Assembly (NCBI RefSeq): GCF_000214665.1
Contig: NC_015572.1
Coordinates: 4,278,001-4,342,000 of the forward strand
DNA from: Methylomonas methanica MC09
Lineage (GTDB): Bacteria > Pseudomonadota > Gammaproteobacteria > Methylococcales > Methylomonadaceae
Direction: 5' to 3'
Length of the DNA stretch: 64,000 nucleotides
In this document: piece by piece, positions 54,882 to 63,294 of the stretch
How positions within the stretch are numbered: the first letter of the stretch is position 1
How the letters are laid out: each line of letters begins with the position of its first letter
Notes under the pieces: model-generated
What the model was told of the DNA's origin: nothing
What the model saw: the letters and a program-made list of their open reading frames with translations, nothing else
Database searches by the model: none
Program-made: the position numbers and the translations under genes

Positions 54882-55838
54882 TCATGGATACTGTTTTTGG
54901 AAGGCAACCAGGAACGCCTGTAATTGCGCCAAAGGTAAATTATTTATGCCAGCAGCGGCCTTTCTGCCGCCACCGTCGGGAAAACAGGAACACAACTCAT
55001 CCGCGCCGATCTTGTTTGACAAAGGCGCTCTAACGCTAACGGTGTAACCTCCAAGCCGGTTATGCGTAAAAACCGCATGTGCCCGGTCAGGAAAACGATT
55101 GGTCAGCTCATTACTCCAGACACCGCTCACCCGCCTAGCCCATTTCTGATCCGGCAGAATAAAAACAGCCACCTTGTCGGTTTCGTATTCAGCGCGCACT
55201 TGCCAAGCTTGCTGTATATCGGCCTGATACCCCTCCAAGAGCGCTCGATAAATGTTCGTCTTGTTTTCGATAAACTCAAACGGCGTTTGAAATCCATAGA
55301 GTTCGCTATACAAATTGTCCGGCGAGAAATGCAAATCCTCAATGCTTTCGCCATAAGCATTGTAATTAATACAAGTTCCCAATTCCTTGAGCTGCCGCAA
55401 CGGCGCTTCCGACAAATTCAGACGTTGCGCGGCCAGTAATGCACTGCTATCCAGATTATCGCCAAACGCGGCTGTCACCGCCCAAGCGGTATATTGATGG
55501 CCGAGATATTGATCTACCAGCAGACTAGTGCAAACGTTGGCATCGGTGTTTATCAAGGCGCGCAATTTCGGATGCTCGGGAATGTCATGCGCTTGATGGT
55601 GATCCACATAGAAAATCTCTACTTGCCTTTCCAATAAACCCACCAACGCCTGCCGGTTTTTATTGAGCGAAATATCCAGAACGTTGACACGGTCGCCCGC
55701 CTTGGCATCAACCCTTTTTAGCAAACTTATATCCCGCTTGACTCCCGTAATTAACATCGAGTCGGCCGGCTCGGCCAAACGCAATTGCAGCAAGGCGCAG
55801 ATGCCGTCCGCGTCACCGTTAAACACATCGAAGTTCAT
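54882..55838 (-). CDS. DHH/DHHA1 family phosphoesterase
   Basis: A 318-residue cytoplasmic protein of the DHH superfamily. The N-terminal metal site motifs are FNGDADGICALLQL and the signature VDHHQAHD, with an intervening LDISLNKNRQ; the DHHA1 domain has the GGYTVSVRAPLSNKIGADELC region and PDGGGRKAAAGI. Members are exo-phosphoesterases acting on nucleic acid ends, nanoRNA or dinucleotides such as c-di-NMP products. The exact substrate is not decided by sequence. It lies 13 bases downstream of cysC and 20 bases before the ligase gene, all one strand. Confidence 0.88.
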   Translation of the reverse strand: MNFDVFNGDADGICALLQLRLAEPADSMLITGVKRDISLLKRVDAKAGDRVNVLDISLNKNRQALVGLLERQVEIFYVDHHQAHDIPEHPKLRALINTDANVCTSLLVDQYLGHQYTAWAVTAAFGDNLDSSALLAAQRLNLSEAPLRQLKELGTCINYNAYGESIEDLHFSPDNLYSELYGFQTPFEFIENKTNIYRALLEGYQADIQQAWQVRAEYETDKVAVFILPDQKWARRVSGVWSNELTNRFPDRAHAVFTHNRLGGYTVSVRAPLSNKIGADELCSCFPDGGGRKAAAGINNLPLAQLQAFLVAFQKQYP

Positions 55839-55850
55839 TTAAAACCCGCC

Positions 55851-56465
55851 TTATAAGGTTTGTGGTACTACGCCGCGCTCCCGCAAAAGAGCCAGCACTT
55901 GTTCGACACACTCCTCCAGACTGTACTTACCGGTATCGACCTTCAATTCGGGTTTCTCGGGAACCTCATAAGGGGACGAAATGCCGGTGAAATGTTTGAT
56001 TTCCCCTTGCCGGGCTTTTTTATACAAGCCTTTAACATCGCGTTCTTCGCAAATCGATAAATCGCAGCTGCAGTAAATTTCAATGAAGTCGCCGTGCGGA
56101 ACTAATTTTCTGGCCAGATTACGCTCCGCCCGAAAAGGCGAAATAAACGCGGTTAGCGCGATGGTTCCGGCTTCCAACATCAATTTGGCCAGCTCAGCGA
56201 TCCGGCGGATATTTTCCTGCCTATCCTGATCGGTAAAGCCTAAATCCCCACATAAACCGTGCCTGACGTTATCGCCATCGAGAACAAAGGTTCTACAACC
56301 CAACTGATATAAACGCTCTTCAACGGCATGCGCCAAGGTTGATTTACCCGCTCCCGATAAACCGGTAAACCATAGAATGACCGACTTATGTCCGTTCTGC
56401 TGCTCCCGCCTAACCCTTGTTACGGTAGAATGATGCCAAACCGTATTGCTACTTTGTATATTCAT
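55851..56465 (-). CDS. cysC: adenylyl-sulfate kinase
   Basis: A 204-residue APS kinase making PAPS from adenylyl sulfate and ATP. Walker [10 protein letters not shown], the APS-binding [15 protein letters not shown] and ENIRRIAEL motifs, FISPFRAER and the C-terminal lid [23 protein letters not shown] are all present. There is no cysD, cysN or cysH near it; instead it is followed by the DHH phosphoesterase and the polysaccharide ligase. PAPS made here could feed a sulfotransferase modifying a glycan, but that is inference. Start ATG 56465. Confidence 0.95.
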   Translation of the reverse strand: MNIQSSNTVWHHSTVTRVRREQQNGHKSVILWFTGLSGAGKSTLAHAVEERLYQLGCRTFVLDGDNVRHGLCGDLGFTDQDRQENIRRIAELAKLMLEAGTIALTAFISPFRAERNLARKLVPHGDFIEIYCSCDLSICEERDVKGLYKKARQGEIKHFTGISSPYEVPEKPELKVDTGKYSLEECVEQVLALLRERGVVPQTL

Positions 56466-56534
56466 AAAAATGATTCGGCAAATGCCTTTTATTTGAAGTT
56501 AAAGTGACTCATGTTTTGAGAGCACCTAAATGAT

Positions 56535-56858
56535 TCAATGCCCATAATCCAAATTATCAATTTTTTTTAAAACTCCATTTTCAAATTGTAAATACTGCTT
56601 GAATCTCCTGGGTCCGAAGTTATAAACCCACTCGTCTATAACCACCTCCTCGTACTGATCCAACTCCAGTGCACCGTAGGGATGCCGCAACCGGCTGGCT
56701 CTCATACCATAGCGTCTGTCGACCCATTCCGGCTCACCGCACTTTTCCAAGACATCCTGCTTATAATCGCCCACCTGAACCAGCTTGCGACCGCAACGAA
56801 AAGCCAAGGCATCTGTCGACGTCAAAATCAGGCAAAGTATAAGCAATAAATTTTTCAT
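56535..56858 (-). CDS. DUF2845 family exported protein
   Basis: A 107-residue protein with a signal peptide (MKNLLLILCLILTSTDALA) and the DUF2845 core: FRCGRKLVQVGDYKQDVLEKCGEPEWVDRRYG, then VVIDEWVYNFGPRRFKQYLQFENGVL. The spaced Cys pair could form a disulfide in the periplasm. Function unknown. It ends a small run with the two quinoprotein-associated genes: only 9 bases separate it from the SoxYZ-like gene upstream, so all may be cotranscribed. Confidence 0.85.
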   Translation of the reverse strand: MKNLLLILCLILTSTDALAFRCGRKLVQVGDYKQDVLEKCGEPEWVDRRYGMRASRLRHPYGALELDQYEEVVIDEWVYNFGPRRFKQYLQFENGVLKKIDNLDYGH

Positions 56859-56867
56859 TTACTCCCT

Positions 56868-57698
56868 TCAGGGGGCGACCGCGTATTGCTGGGAATAACT
56901 GGCGCCTTTATCGCATACTTTTCTACTGGTAGGCGACTCACAGGAAATATCGCTAAATTCGGCTTTCAACTCGCCCGGTTTATCCGGTACGAAATAAAAA
57001 CGGAAATTGGGATCGGCACTGATGGCAATATCGATTTTGGCTTTTAACACCGGCTTATCGTTAAAAGTGACTTTTAATTGGTCTATGAAATGCGACTTTC
57101 TAACATACCGCGTCATCTGATCCATCTGCATACCTGTTAGATTGGGGTGGCTGATCATCAGCTGAGCCTGGGTCGGCTGACCGGTTTTCAAACCTTCATC
57201 CAAACGAAACTTGACTTTACCCAAGCGTTTCATAGCCTCATCCAAATCCGCGCCAACCGGCGCCGAACAACCTCCACTAGCCTTGACGAATTTTTTGGTC
57301 ATGGTCAGTTTGCCATCATTGGTTTCCGCGATCGCGCGGATATTGCTGTAGGTATTCACCCGTACCCGCATGGCCAAGTCCGCTTTGCCGCTTTCCGGAA
57401 AAAACTCGAATTCGCCTACAAACGGAAACGGATTTTTATCCACCAGCACCCAAATTTTTTTGATGTATTTATCTTTTGTCTGCGGGATTTTACTGATGAC
57501 CTTGACCGGCACGATTGCCGGATCTTCCGCACGGTAAGGCGCCTCCAATTCGATCACTGCATTCGATTCTTCGATGGTTTTGCCGGCAAAAAACTGAGTT
57601 CTCAGGGTATTGTTCCAGATAGTATCGTCGCCCTCGTCGGCCATCGCGACTAGCGGTAACAGTAAAAACAACAAGATAAATTTGGATAAGTTTTTCAT
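56868..57698 (-). CDS. quinoprotein dehydrogenase-associated SoxYZ-like carrier
   Basis: A 276-residue periplasmic protein with a signal peptide (LFLLLPLVAMA). The N-terminal half resembles SoxY (ELEAPYRAEDPAIVPVKV, FFPESGKADLAMRVRVNTYSNIRAIAE) and the C-terminal half SoxZ (QAQLMISHPNLTGMQMDQ, KPVLKAKIDIAISADPNFRFYFVPD). The sulfur-oxidation swinging-arm GGCGG motif is replaced by ASGGCSAP, which keeps a Cys. This family is found with PQQ alcohol dehydrogenase systems. It lies 24 bases downstream of the metallo-hydrolase gene, its usual partner. Confidence 0.93.
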   Translation of the reverse strand: MKNLSKFILLFLLLPLVAMADEGDDTIWNNTLRTQFFAGKTIEESNAVIELEAPYRAEDPAIVPVKVISKIPQTKDKYIKKIWVLVDKNPFPFVGEFEFFPESGKADLAMRVRVNTYSNIRAIAETNDGKLTMTKKFVKASGGCSAPVGADLDEAMKRLGKVKFRLDEGLKTGQPTQAQLMISHPNLTGMQMDQMTRYVRKSHFIDQLKVTFNDKPVLKAKIDIAISADPNFRFYFVPDKPGELKAEFSDISCESPTSRKVCDKGASYSQQYAVAP

Positions 57699-57722
57699 AA
57701 TGCTCTCTCGGTCTTTAGTTGT

Positions 57723-58637
57723 TCAGTCTTCCCATTCAAGCTCGGCAAAAGCTATGGTGACGTTCTTACGGTGAAATTGTTCAAACAGTTGCCAGTTATT
57801 TTTTTCCGACAAGCCCACATGCGCTACGGCATATTCCAAGGTTTTTCCTTGTTTGATCATCGTTCTGATTTCGCTAGCCATACGCTGTAAATACGCTTTT
57901 TGCGGCTGCAGACTGGCCGGCCAATCCTTAACTAATCGACCGTGACCGGGTATGACCAGCTTGTAATGATTTTTTTCCAATCTTTCCATTTCTTTCAACC
58001 AACCCCTGATGCTGCCGTCAATCACAGGAATATGCTCCAAGAACAGCAGGTCGGCCAACCAAAGCGTATCGGTGTTTTTATCGTAAACGCTTAAATCATT
58101 ATCTGTATGCGCGGAAGGGTGAGCCGTTAACACTAACTCACGGTTACCCAAATTTAACTTCAGCGTCTGTTTGACCTGTATATCGGGCGGAATGATATTT
58201 TCTGGACTGACTCGGATATCCAGCAACTCATCGGCCTTACCCAAATAATGAGGCGCCCGGGTAGCCATGGCGCGCGCCAATTTGTAATGGCCGACAAAGC
58301 GCACCCCCTTTTCCTTGAATGCTCTGTTTCCGTAGATATGGTCCGGGTGTACATGGGTATTGATCACATAACACACGGGCTTGGGCGTCGCATTTTTTAC
58401 CGCTTTCCGTAACGCCAAACCTTGCTGCGGACTGCCTCCGCTGTCGATAATCGCCACGCAGTCATCGCCGACAATAAAACCGATATTGGCAATTTCACCG
58501 TGGTTTTTTCGGTCGGGCCAATGATGCTCGGAAACATGGACGAACACCCCGGGAGCCGCTTCCGTTACCTGCAAAGCGGGTAACGCCCAACAGGCAGGGG
58601 TCATCAATAAGCTTATCCAAATAATCAGTAAGCGCAT
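57723..58637 (-). CDS. quinoprotein relay system MBL-fold hydrolase
   Basis: A 304-residue exported metallo-beta-lactamase-fold protein. After a signal peptide it has IGFIVGDDCVAIIDSGGS, the zinc motif NTHVHPDHIYGN, AHPSAHTDNDLSV and VIPGHGRLV. This subgroup is encoded with the SoxYZ-like carrier in methylotrophs and other PQQ-dehydrogenase bacteria and is thought to act in a quinoprotein electron or cofactor relay; the reaction is not established. The start is preceded by the def gene 8 bases away, suggesting a def-hydrolase-carrier transcript. Confidence 0.92.
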   Translation of the reverse strand: MRLLIIWISLLMTPACWALPALQVTEAAPGVFVHVSEHHWPDRKNHGEIANIGFIVGDDCVAIIDSGGSPQQGLALRKAVKNATPKPVCYVINTHVHPDHIYGNRAFKEKGVRFVGHYKLARAMATRAPHYLGKADELLDIRVSPENIIPPDIQVKQTLKLNLGNRELVLTAHPSAHTDNDLSVYDKNTDTLWLADLLFLEHIPVIDGSIRGWLKEMERLEKNHYKLVIPGHGRLVKDWPASLQPQKAYLQRMASEIRTMIKQGKTLEYAVAHVGLSEKNNWQLFEQFHRKNVTIAFAELEWED

Positions 58638-58645
58638 ATCTCACC

Positions 58646-59176
58646 TTAAGCGGCTATTCGTTTGAAAAACTCGGATTCCGCAACAATGTCCCGATTGTTT
58701 TCGACCCTATCCAAATACACCAAGCCCTGCAAGTGGTCGTATTCATGCTGAAATACGCGCGCGGGGAAATCCTCTAAAACCGTCTGTCTCGGCTGCCCAT
58801 TTAAGTCTTGGTAATCCACGTGTATGGAACGATAGCGTGGCACCAAGGCACGAATACCGGGTACACTCAAACAGCCCTCCCAATCCTTAATTAAACGATT
58901 ATCCATAATCTGAAATTGTGGGTTTACCACCACCACGGGCGCCATTTCGGGCGCGTCAGGATAGCGCTCGGTAGGCCGCGACGCGACGATGATAATTTGC
59001 CATGACGCGCCGAGTTGCGGCGCGGCAATACCGACCCCGCCACTTTCGAACATTCTATCTTGCAAAACCTCCAGTAACGCACGGAACTTCGCACACTGGA
59101 AATCATCAACTGGACGTGCTTTCAGACGCAAAACCTCGGCGCCCAATTGCACAATTTCAGGTTTTTCACTCATCAT
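58646..59176 (-). CDS. def: peptide deformylase
   Basis: A 176-residue deformylase that removes the N-formyl group from nascent proteins. All three motifs are intact: GVGIAAPQLG, EGCLSVPG with the metal-binding Cys, and QHEYDHLQG with two metal His and the catalytic Glu. Start ATG 59176 (or the next ATG). Most genomes keep a def gene next to fmt; here it stands beside the quinoprotein genes, so a second def elsewhere is likely. Confidence 0.95.
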   Translation of the reverse strand: MMSEKPEIVQLGAEVLRLKARPVDDFQCAKFRALLEVLQDRMFESGGVGIAAPQLGASWQIIIVASRPTERYPDAPEMAPVVVVNPQFQIMDNRLIKDWEGCLSVPGIRALVPRYRSIHVDYQDLNGQPRQTVLEDFPARVFQHEYDHLQGLVYLDRVENNRDIVAESEFFKRIAA

Positions 59177-59344
59177 AAAACCAAGGATATGTAAATCACA
59201 TCAAGCATGTTAACAGAGGGCAGTATACTGTTGTTTATTAGAATTTACTCACCTTTACTTTCGAGCGCTTTTTTGTGATAGTAACAGCGAGATGAGACAG
59301 GCCTTTGAGCCGAAATTTACCCAACACATCAACCAGGAGACAAT

Positions 59345-59668
59345 ATGAAAAAAATTCAAAAAACACCCTTTGCTTTGGCAATGAGCGCTTCTTTATTACC
59401 TTTTGCGGCTAATGCCGTGCAAACCGGCAATAATCCGTTTGCCTTGTCGGACTTGAATTCCGGCTATATGCAAACCGCGGAAGCCGAAAAAGACGGCGCG
59501 TCTAAAATGAAAGACGGCGCTTGCGGAGAAGGAAAATGCGGCGGCCAAATGATGAATAAAACCACCGATAAAAAAGCCATTGAAGCGGTTTGCGCCGGCA
59601 AAAAAGCCGCCCCAGCCTCAGATAGCAAAAAAGCCGACGACAGCAAAAAAGCAGAACCGGCTAAGTAA
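59345..59668 (+). CDS. HvfA-like RiPP metallophore precursor (EGKCG motif)
   Basis: A 107-residue exported small protein: signal peptide (residues 1-24, ending AANA), a spacer, then a Lys/Asp/Ala-rich region with three Cys (Cys60, Cys65 and Cys83), of which Cys65 lies in the motif EGKCGG (62-67). EGKCG is the site modified to oxazolone-thioamide groups in HvfA-type copper-binding RiPPs, and the signal peptide plus low-complexity Lys/Ala tail fit that family. HvfA is normally encoded with HvfB (DUF692) and HvfC; neither is nearby, so this precursor is an orphan and could instead be unmodified. AGGAG lies 7 bases before ATG 59345. Confidence 0.72.
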   Translation: MKKIQKTPFALAMSASLLPFAANAVQTGNNPFALSDLNSGYMQTAEAEKDGASKMKDGACGEGKCGGQMMNKTTDKKAIEAVCAGKKAAPASDSKKADDSKKAEPAK

Positions 59669-59676
59669 GACCAAAC

Positions 59677-59710
59677 GGCACCGGCTAACAATTGCTGGTG
59701 CCAATTTTAA
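59677..59710. terminator. bidirectional terminator between HvfA-like and iscA genes
   Basis: GGCACCGGC at 59677-59685 and GCTGGTGCC at 59694-59702 form a stem with one wobble-type mismatch, followed by AATTTTAA. It lies between convergent stops at 59668 and 59713 and so can end both transcripts. Confidence 0.7.
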
Positions 59711-59712
59711 AC

Positions 59713-60036
59713 TCACACGCTAAAACTTTCGCCGCAACCGCACATCCCTTTGACATTGGGATTATTAAACTTAAAGGCTTCGTTAAAGCCCTCTTTGGCA
59801 TAATCCAGTTCTATACCATTCAGTTTATCCAGGTCTGCCTGCTTAACCAGCACCTTGACGTCAAACTGATCAAACACGACTTCGTCCGCGGCTCGCTCAT
59901 CGGCGTAATCCAACACATAAGCATACCCGGAACAACCCGAGGGCTTTACGCCCAAGCGCAAACCTAATCCGGAACCTCGTTTTTGCATCTGTTTCTGAAT
60001 CTGCTTCGCCGCACGCTCAGTTATCGTAATACTCAT
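59713..60036 (-). CDS. iscA: A-type iron-sulfur carrier IscA
   Basis: A 107-residue HesB/IscA protein with the three cluster-ligand Cys in GCSGY near residue 34 and CGCGESF at the end. It accepts and hands on Fe-S clusters. Last gene of the iscR-iscS-iscA run, 12 bases after iscS. There is no iscU, hscB, hscA or fdx between iscS and iscA or after it, so the usual scaffold set must be elsewhere or the cluster is a reduced one. Confidence 0.93.
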   Translation of the reverse strand: MSITITERAAKQIQKQMQKRGSGLGLRLGVKPSGCSGYAYVLDYADERAADEVVFDQFDVKVLVKQADLDKLNGIELDYAKEGFNEAFKFNNPNVKGMCGCGESFSV

Positions 60037-60048
60037 TTTTGTTGTCTC

Positions 60049-61155
60049 CTAATTTCTCGCAAGCAATGTCTTTAAAACACTGACAAATAAATCAACTTCC
60101 GGTTGCGTATTGTCTTTACCCAAGCTGACTCGAATAGCCGATTTAGCTAATGTAGCTTCCACATTCATCGCCGCCAAAACCGGACTGATGTGTTCGGAAC
60201 CCGCCGCACAGGCGGAGCCGCTGGAGACCGCAATTTGCTTTTGATCCAACTGCATCAATAGCATTTCGCCATTAACTGCGGGAACTCCAAATTGTACGGT
60301 ATTGGGCAATCGTTCCGATTGTTCGGCAAAAATCACCAAGCCCGAAATCGTCTTTAATTGTTGCTCCAGGTAAATCCTTAGGGATTGTGCGTGCTTGATA
60401 CGCGCATCAAGTTCCAACCGAGCCAATTCCGCAGCCTTACCGAATCCCACAATCGCCGCCACGTTCTCGGTACCGGACCTTAGTCCACGCTCTTGGTCGC
60501 CGCCATAAATCAGGGGCTGCATCTCGACGCCGGCTTGCCAAACCAAGGCCCCACAACCTTTGGGTCCGTATATTTTATGACTGGATAGCGTCATTAAATC
60601 CACGCCCAGCCGCTTAAAACTGACCGGCAGTTTACCTAACGCTTGCACCGCATCGGTGTGCAACAATCCGCCCCTTGCCTTAACTTTATCCACCCAGCGC
60701 TCTACCGGCTGAATGGCTCCGGTTTCATTATTGGCCAACATTAACGACACAAAGTCGCCGGCTTGTATGGCTTGCTCTTCAACAGCCTCGAACAAAACTA
60801 CTCCGGAAGTATCGACCTCTAAGGCATTGATCGACTGAAAACATTTAGCCCGGCGATGGGCATTTTCAAAAACCGACGGATGCTCTATAGCCGAAATCCA
60901 TAAACGCTTACCCTGCGCACTCGCCAGGGCTAAAGCGTTAGCCTCGGTTCCGCCATTGGTGAACAAGATTTGCTCGGCTGGAGCATCAATCAAACTACCC
61001 ACTTGTTCGCGGGCAGTATCTATGGCGCTGCGGGCGATTCGCCCCAATCGATATAAACTGGAAGGGTTGCCATACAACTGCCGAAAGTAAGGCAACATGA
61101 CCTCAACCACCCGCTCATCGACAGCAGTGGTGGCGTTGTGATCAAAATAGATCAT
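60049..61155 (-). CDS. iscS: cysteine desulfurase, NifS/IscS type
   Basis: A 368-residue PLP enzyme that takes sulfur from cysteine for Fe-S clusters. PLP Lys194 lies in SSHKIYGPKG, and the catalytic persulfide Cys316 in SSGSACAAGS. The protein begins MIYFDHNATT and is about 35 residues shorter than E. coli IscS, and its active-site loop resembles NifS-like enzymes more than true IscS. It starts directly after the iscR stop. The symbol is given by operon position; nifS-type is equally apt. Confidence 0.92.
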   Translation of the reverse strand: MIYFDHNATTAVDERVVEVMLPYFRQLYGNPSSLYRLGRIARSAIDTAREQVGSLIDAPAEQILFTNGGTEANALALASAQGKRLWISAIEHPSVFENAHRRAKCFQSINALEVDTSGVVLFEAVEEQAIQAGDFVSLMLANNETGAIQPVERWVDKVKARGGLLHTDAVQALGKLPVSFKRLGVDLMTLSSHKIYGPKGCGALVWQAGVEMQPLIYGGDQERGLRSGTENVAAIVGFGKAAELARLELDARIKHAQSLRIYLEQQLKTISGLVIFAEQSERLPNTVQFGVPAVNGEMLLMQLDQKQIAVSSGSACAAGSEHISPVLAAMNVEATLAKSAIRVSLGKDNTQPEVDLFVSVLKTLLARN

Positions 61156-61641
61156 TTACGCCGATTTTCGTTCCTGAAGCGGGTGAATATCGATAACTTG
61201 TTCGGATTGTTTGGCCTGTCTTTTGGCTACTTCACTGACCAACTCTCTTTCCAATAACTGACCCAGGGTGATCTGTTTTAGGTAGGCACGAATTTGTTCG
61301 CTCAATCCCATCCACAGGTCGTGGGTAATACAAGGTTGGTCGTTGTGACAATTGGATTTTCCACCGCACTTGGTGGAATCCACCGGTTCGTCAACGGCCT
61401 CGATAATATCCGCAACATTAATTTCACCGGCGCCCCGACTCAGCGTATAACCGCCGCCCGGACCTCTGACACCCTTGACCATGCCGGCCTTACGTAATCT
61501 GGCAAATAATTGCTCCAGATACGATAACGAAATGGTTTGCCGGGTAGCTATGTCGGTTAAAGTGACAGGATGCTTTTGGCTGTGATAGGCCAAATCCAAC
61601 ATGGCCGTGACCGCATAACGTCCTTTGGTGGTAAGTCGCAT
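61156..61641 (-). CDS. iscR: Fe-S cluster sensing regulator IscR
   Basis: A 161-residue Rrf2-family repressor. The N-terminal winged helix is MRLTTKGRYAVTAMLDLAYH..SLSYLEQLFARLRKAGMVKGVRGPGGGY, and the cluster ligands Cys92, Cys98 and Cys104 sit at the same positions as in E. coli IscR (KCGGKSNCHNDQPCITH). With a [2Fe-2S] cluster it represses its own operon. ATG 61641 has a GAGGAGGC Shine-Dalgarno. A matching operator overlaps its promoter at 61678-61710. Confidence 0.97.
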   Translation of the reverse strand: MRLTTKGRYAVTAMLDLAYHSQKHPVTLTDIATRQTISLSYLEQLFARLRKAGMVKGVRGPGGGYTLSRGAGEINVADIIEAVDEPVDSTKCGGKSNCHNDQPCITHDLWMGLSEQIRAYLKQITLGQLLERELVSEVAKRQAKQSEQVIDIHPLQERKSA

Positions 61642-61677
61642 AAAGCCTCCTCGATAAAACCTAGTTAAAGTAAGGAG

Positions 61678-61710
61678 ACTATAAATAAACCTAGTATTTT
61701 AGTCAAGTAT
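61678..61710 (-). promoter_or_regulatory. iscR promoter with IscR type 1 operator
   Basis: On the minus strand, -35 TTGACT (61701-61706) and -10 TATAGT (61678-61683) are spaced by exactly 17 bases. The overlapping site at 61686-61710 matches the IscR type 1 consensus fully in its left half (ATACTTGACTA) and partly in its right half, 20 of 25 positions by hand alignment. Placement over the -35 region fits autorepression by cluster-loaded IscR, as in E. coli. Confidence 0.8.
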
Positions 61711-61726
61711 TGCGAATGTTAATGAT

Positions 61727-62476
61727 TCACGTTTTATCTTTAATCTGGCAATCATCCAAATGAGGCATATTTTTTTCACCGCAGGGAATGCCAGCATCAT
61801 TAAGCTTTTGACACATGACTTCAATTTGCTTGTCCATTTGATGAATATGGTCGAGCATCAGGTTTATAGCATTAGCAATGGGGTCTGGCATATCGGTTGC
61901 TCCGTAGGCATCAAAGCCGATTTTCTGCGCGGTCGCATCCCGTCTGGCCTTCTCCTGTTTTGCCTTGCCGTCAATAATATGCGCGGGAATCCCCACTACC
62001 GTGGCGCCATCCGGCACGGGTTTAACGACAACTGAATTGGAGCCTACCCGCGCGCCCTCGCCTATTTCGATTGGCCCCAGCACTTTAGCGCCAGCCCCGA
62101 TCACCACGCCGTTTTTCAAGGTGGGATGCCGCTTGCCCTTGTTCCAACTGGTGCCTCCCAACGTGACACCATGATATAGCGTGCAATCGTCGCCTATCAC
62201 GGCGGTTTGTCCAATTACGACCCCCATGCCGTGATCGATAAAAAACCGCCGACCAATCTCGGCACCCGGATGTATTTCAATCCCGGTCAACCAACGACCT
62301 AAAAACGACAGATATCGCGCCGGCCAATTTAACCCACGCCCCCATAACCAGTGACTTACACGATGAATCAAAACGGCATGAAAACCCGGATAGGTCGTTA
62401 CAACCTCAAATACCGAGCGCGCCGCCGGATCACGCGCGAATACGCACTGAATATCTTCTTTAAGTCGGCTGAACAT
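61727..62476 (-). CDS. cysE: serine O-acetyltransferase
   Basis: A 249-residue serine acetyltransferase making O-acetylserine, the direct cysteine precursor. A left-handed beta-helix hexapeptide region follows the helical N-terminus: [43 protein letters not shown], catalytic His in FIDHGMG, and [25 protein letters not shown]. The short form lacks the long N-terminal domain of E. coli CysE and resembles the epsilon/plant-type variant of other proteobacteria. It follows trmJ by 5 bases; cysteine supply next to iscS fits function. Confidence 0.95.
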   Translation of the reverse strand: MFSRLKEDIQCVFARDPAARSVFEVVTTYPGFHAVLIHRVSHWLWGRGLNWPARYLSFLGRWLTGIEIHPGAEIGRRFFIDHGMGVVIGQTAVIGDDCTLYHGVTLGGTSWNKGKRHPTLKNGVVIGAGAKVLGPIEIGEGARVGSNSVVVKPVPDGATVVGIPAHIIDGKAKQEKARRDATAQKIGFDAYGATDMPDPIANAINLMLDHIHQMDKQIEVMCQKLNDAGIPCGEKNMPHLDDCQIKDKT

Positions 62477-62481
62477 AGCGA

Positions 62482-63201
62482 TTATTTTAAATTGTGATTT
62501 TGAGAAAAGCGCAAGATACCGCGCAATATATCCAGCTCTTTGGTATCTAATTGAGTGCGGTTAAACAATCGCCTCAAGCGCCGCATGATGGACTTGGATC
62601 GCTCAGGATGCAAAAAACCGATATCAGCCATGGTCTGTTGCAGATGTTGGTAAAACCCTTCCATTTGCTCCGCGGTCGCCAAAGGCTCGTCGCCTTGATC
62701 GCCAATTGTACTTGGATACTCCTGCCCGCTGGCGACAAATAACTCATAACAAACCACCTGTACAGCGGCCGCCAAGTTTAACGAGCTGTAGTCAGGATCG
62801 CACGGAATGCGCAATAAATAATGACACAAATCCAATTCATGATTTTTTAATCCGGAATTTTCGCGGCCGAATACCAGGGCAACATTCTCTGTACAACCCT
62901 GCCATCTTGCGGCGGCTTCGCGCGCGGTGACCGACGGCCAACTGATGGTTCTGTCACGTGCGCTGGAACCCAAAATGATCCGGCAATCGGCAATTGCATC
63001 CTGCAGCGACGAATATTCGGTGGCAGTACGCAACACATCGTCGGCCCCGGAAGCCCTCGCGGTAGCGTCGGCATGCGGAAACAACTTTGGCGAAACCAAT
63101 CGTAACTGATCCATACCCATGTTTTTCATGGCGCGTGCAACCGCGCCAATGTTGCCTGGATGAGATGTTTCCACTAAAACGACTTTAAAATTGGAGAGCA
63201 A
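62482..63201 (-). CDS. trmJ: tRNA (cytidine/uridine-2'-O-)-methyltransferase TrmJ
   Basis: A 239-residue SPOUT methyltransferase that 2'-O-methylates position 32 of several tRNAs. The knot motifs are [54 protein letters not shown] and [18 protein letters not shown]. The C-terminal helical extension is present. It is divergent from suhB, the same gene pair found in E. coli, and leads the trmJ-cysE unit. Confidence 0.95.
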   Translation of the reverse strand: MLSNFKVVLVETSHPGNIGAVARAMKNMGMDQLRLVSPKLFPHADATARASGADDVLRTATEYSSLQDAIADCRIILGSSARDRTISWPSVTAREAAARWQGCTENVALVFGRENSGLKNHELDLCHYLLRIPCDPDYSSLNLAAAVQVVCYELFVASGQEYPSTIGDQGDEPLATAEQMEGFYQHLQQTMADIGFLHPERSKSIMRRLRRLFNRTQLDTKELDILRGILRFSQNHNLK

Positions 63202-63294
63202 AGACAGTTTCCGACCACTAAAAAAACGGGCGATTTTAACAAAAGATTTGCTATGCTATCGGAGTTTTCTAACTGCTCATTATCAATTCGATCT

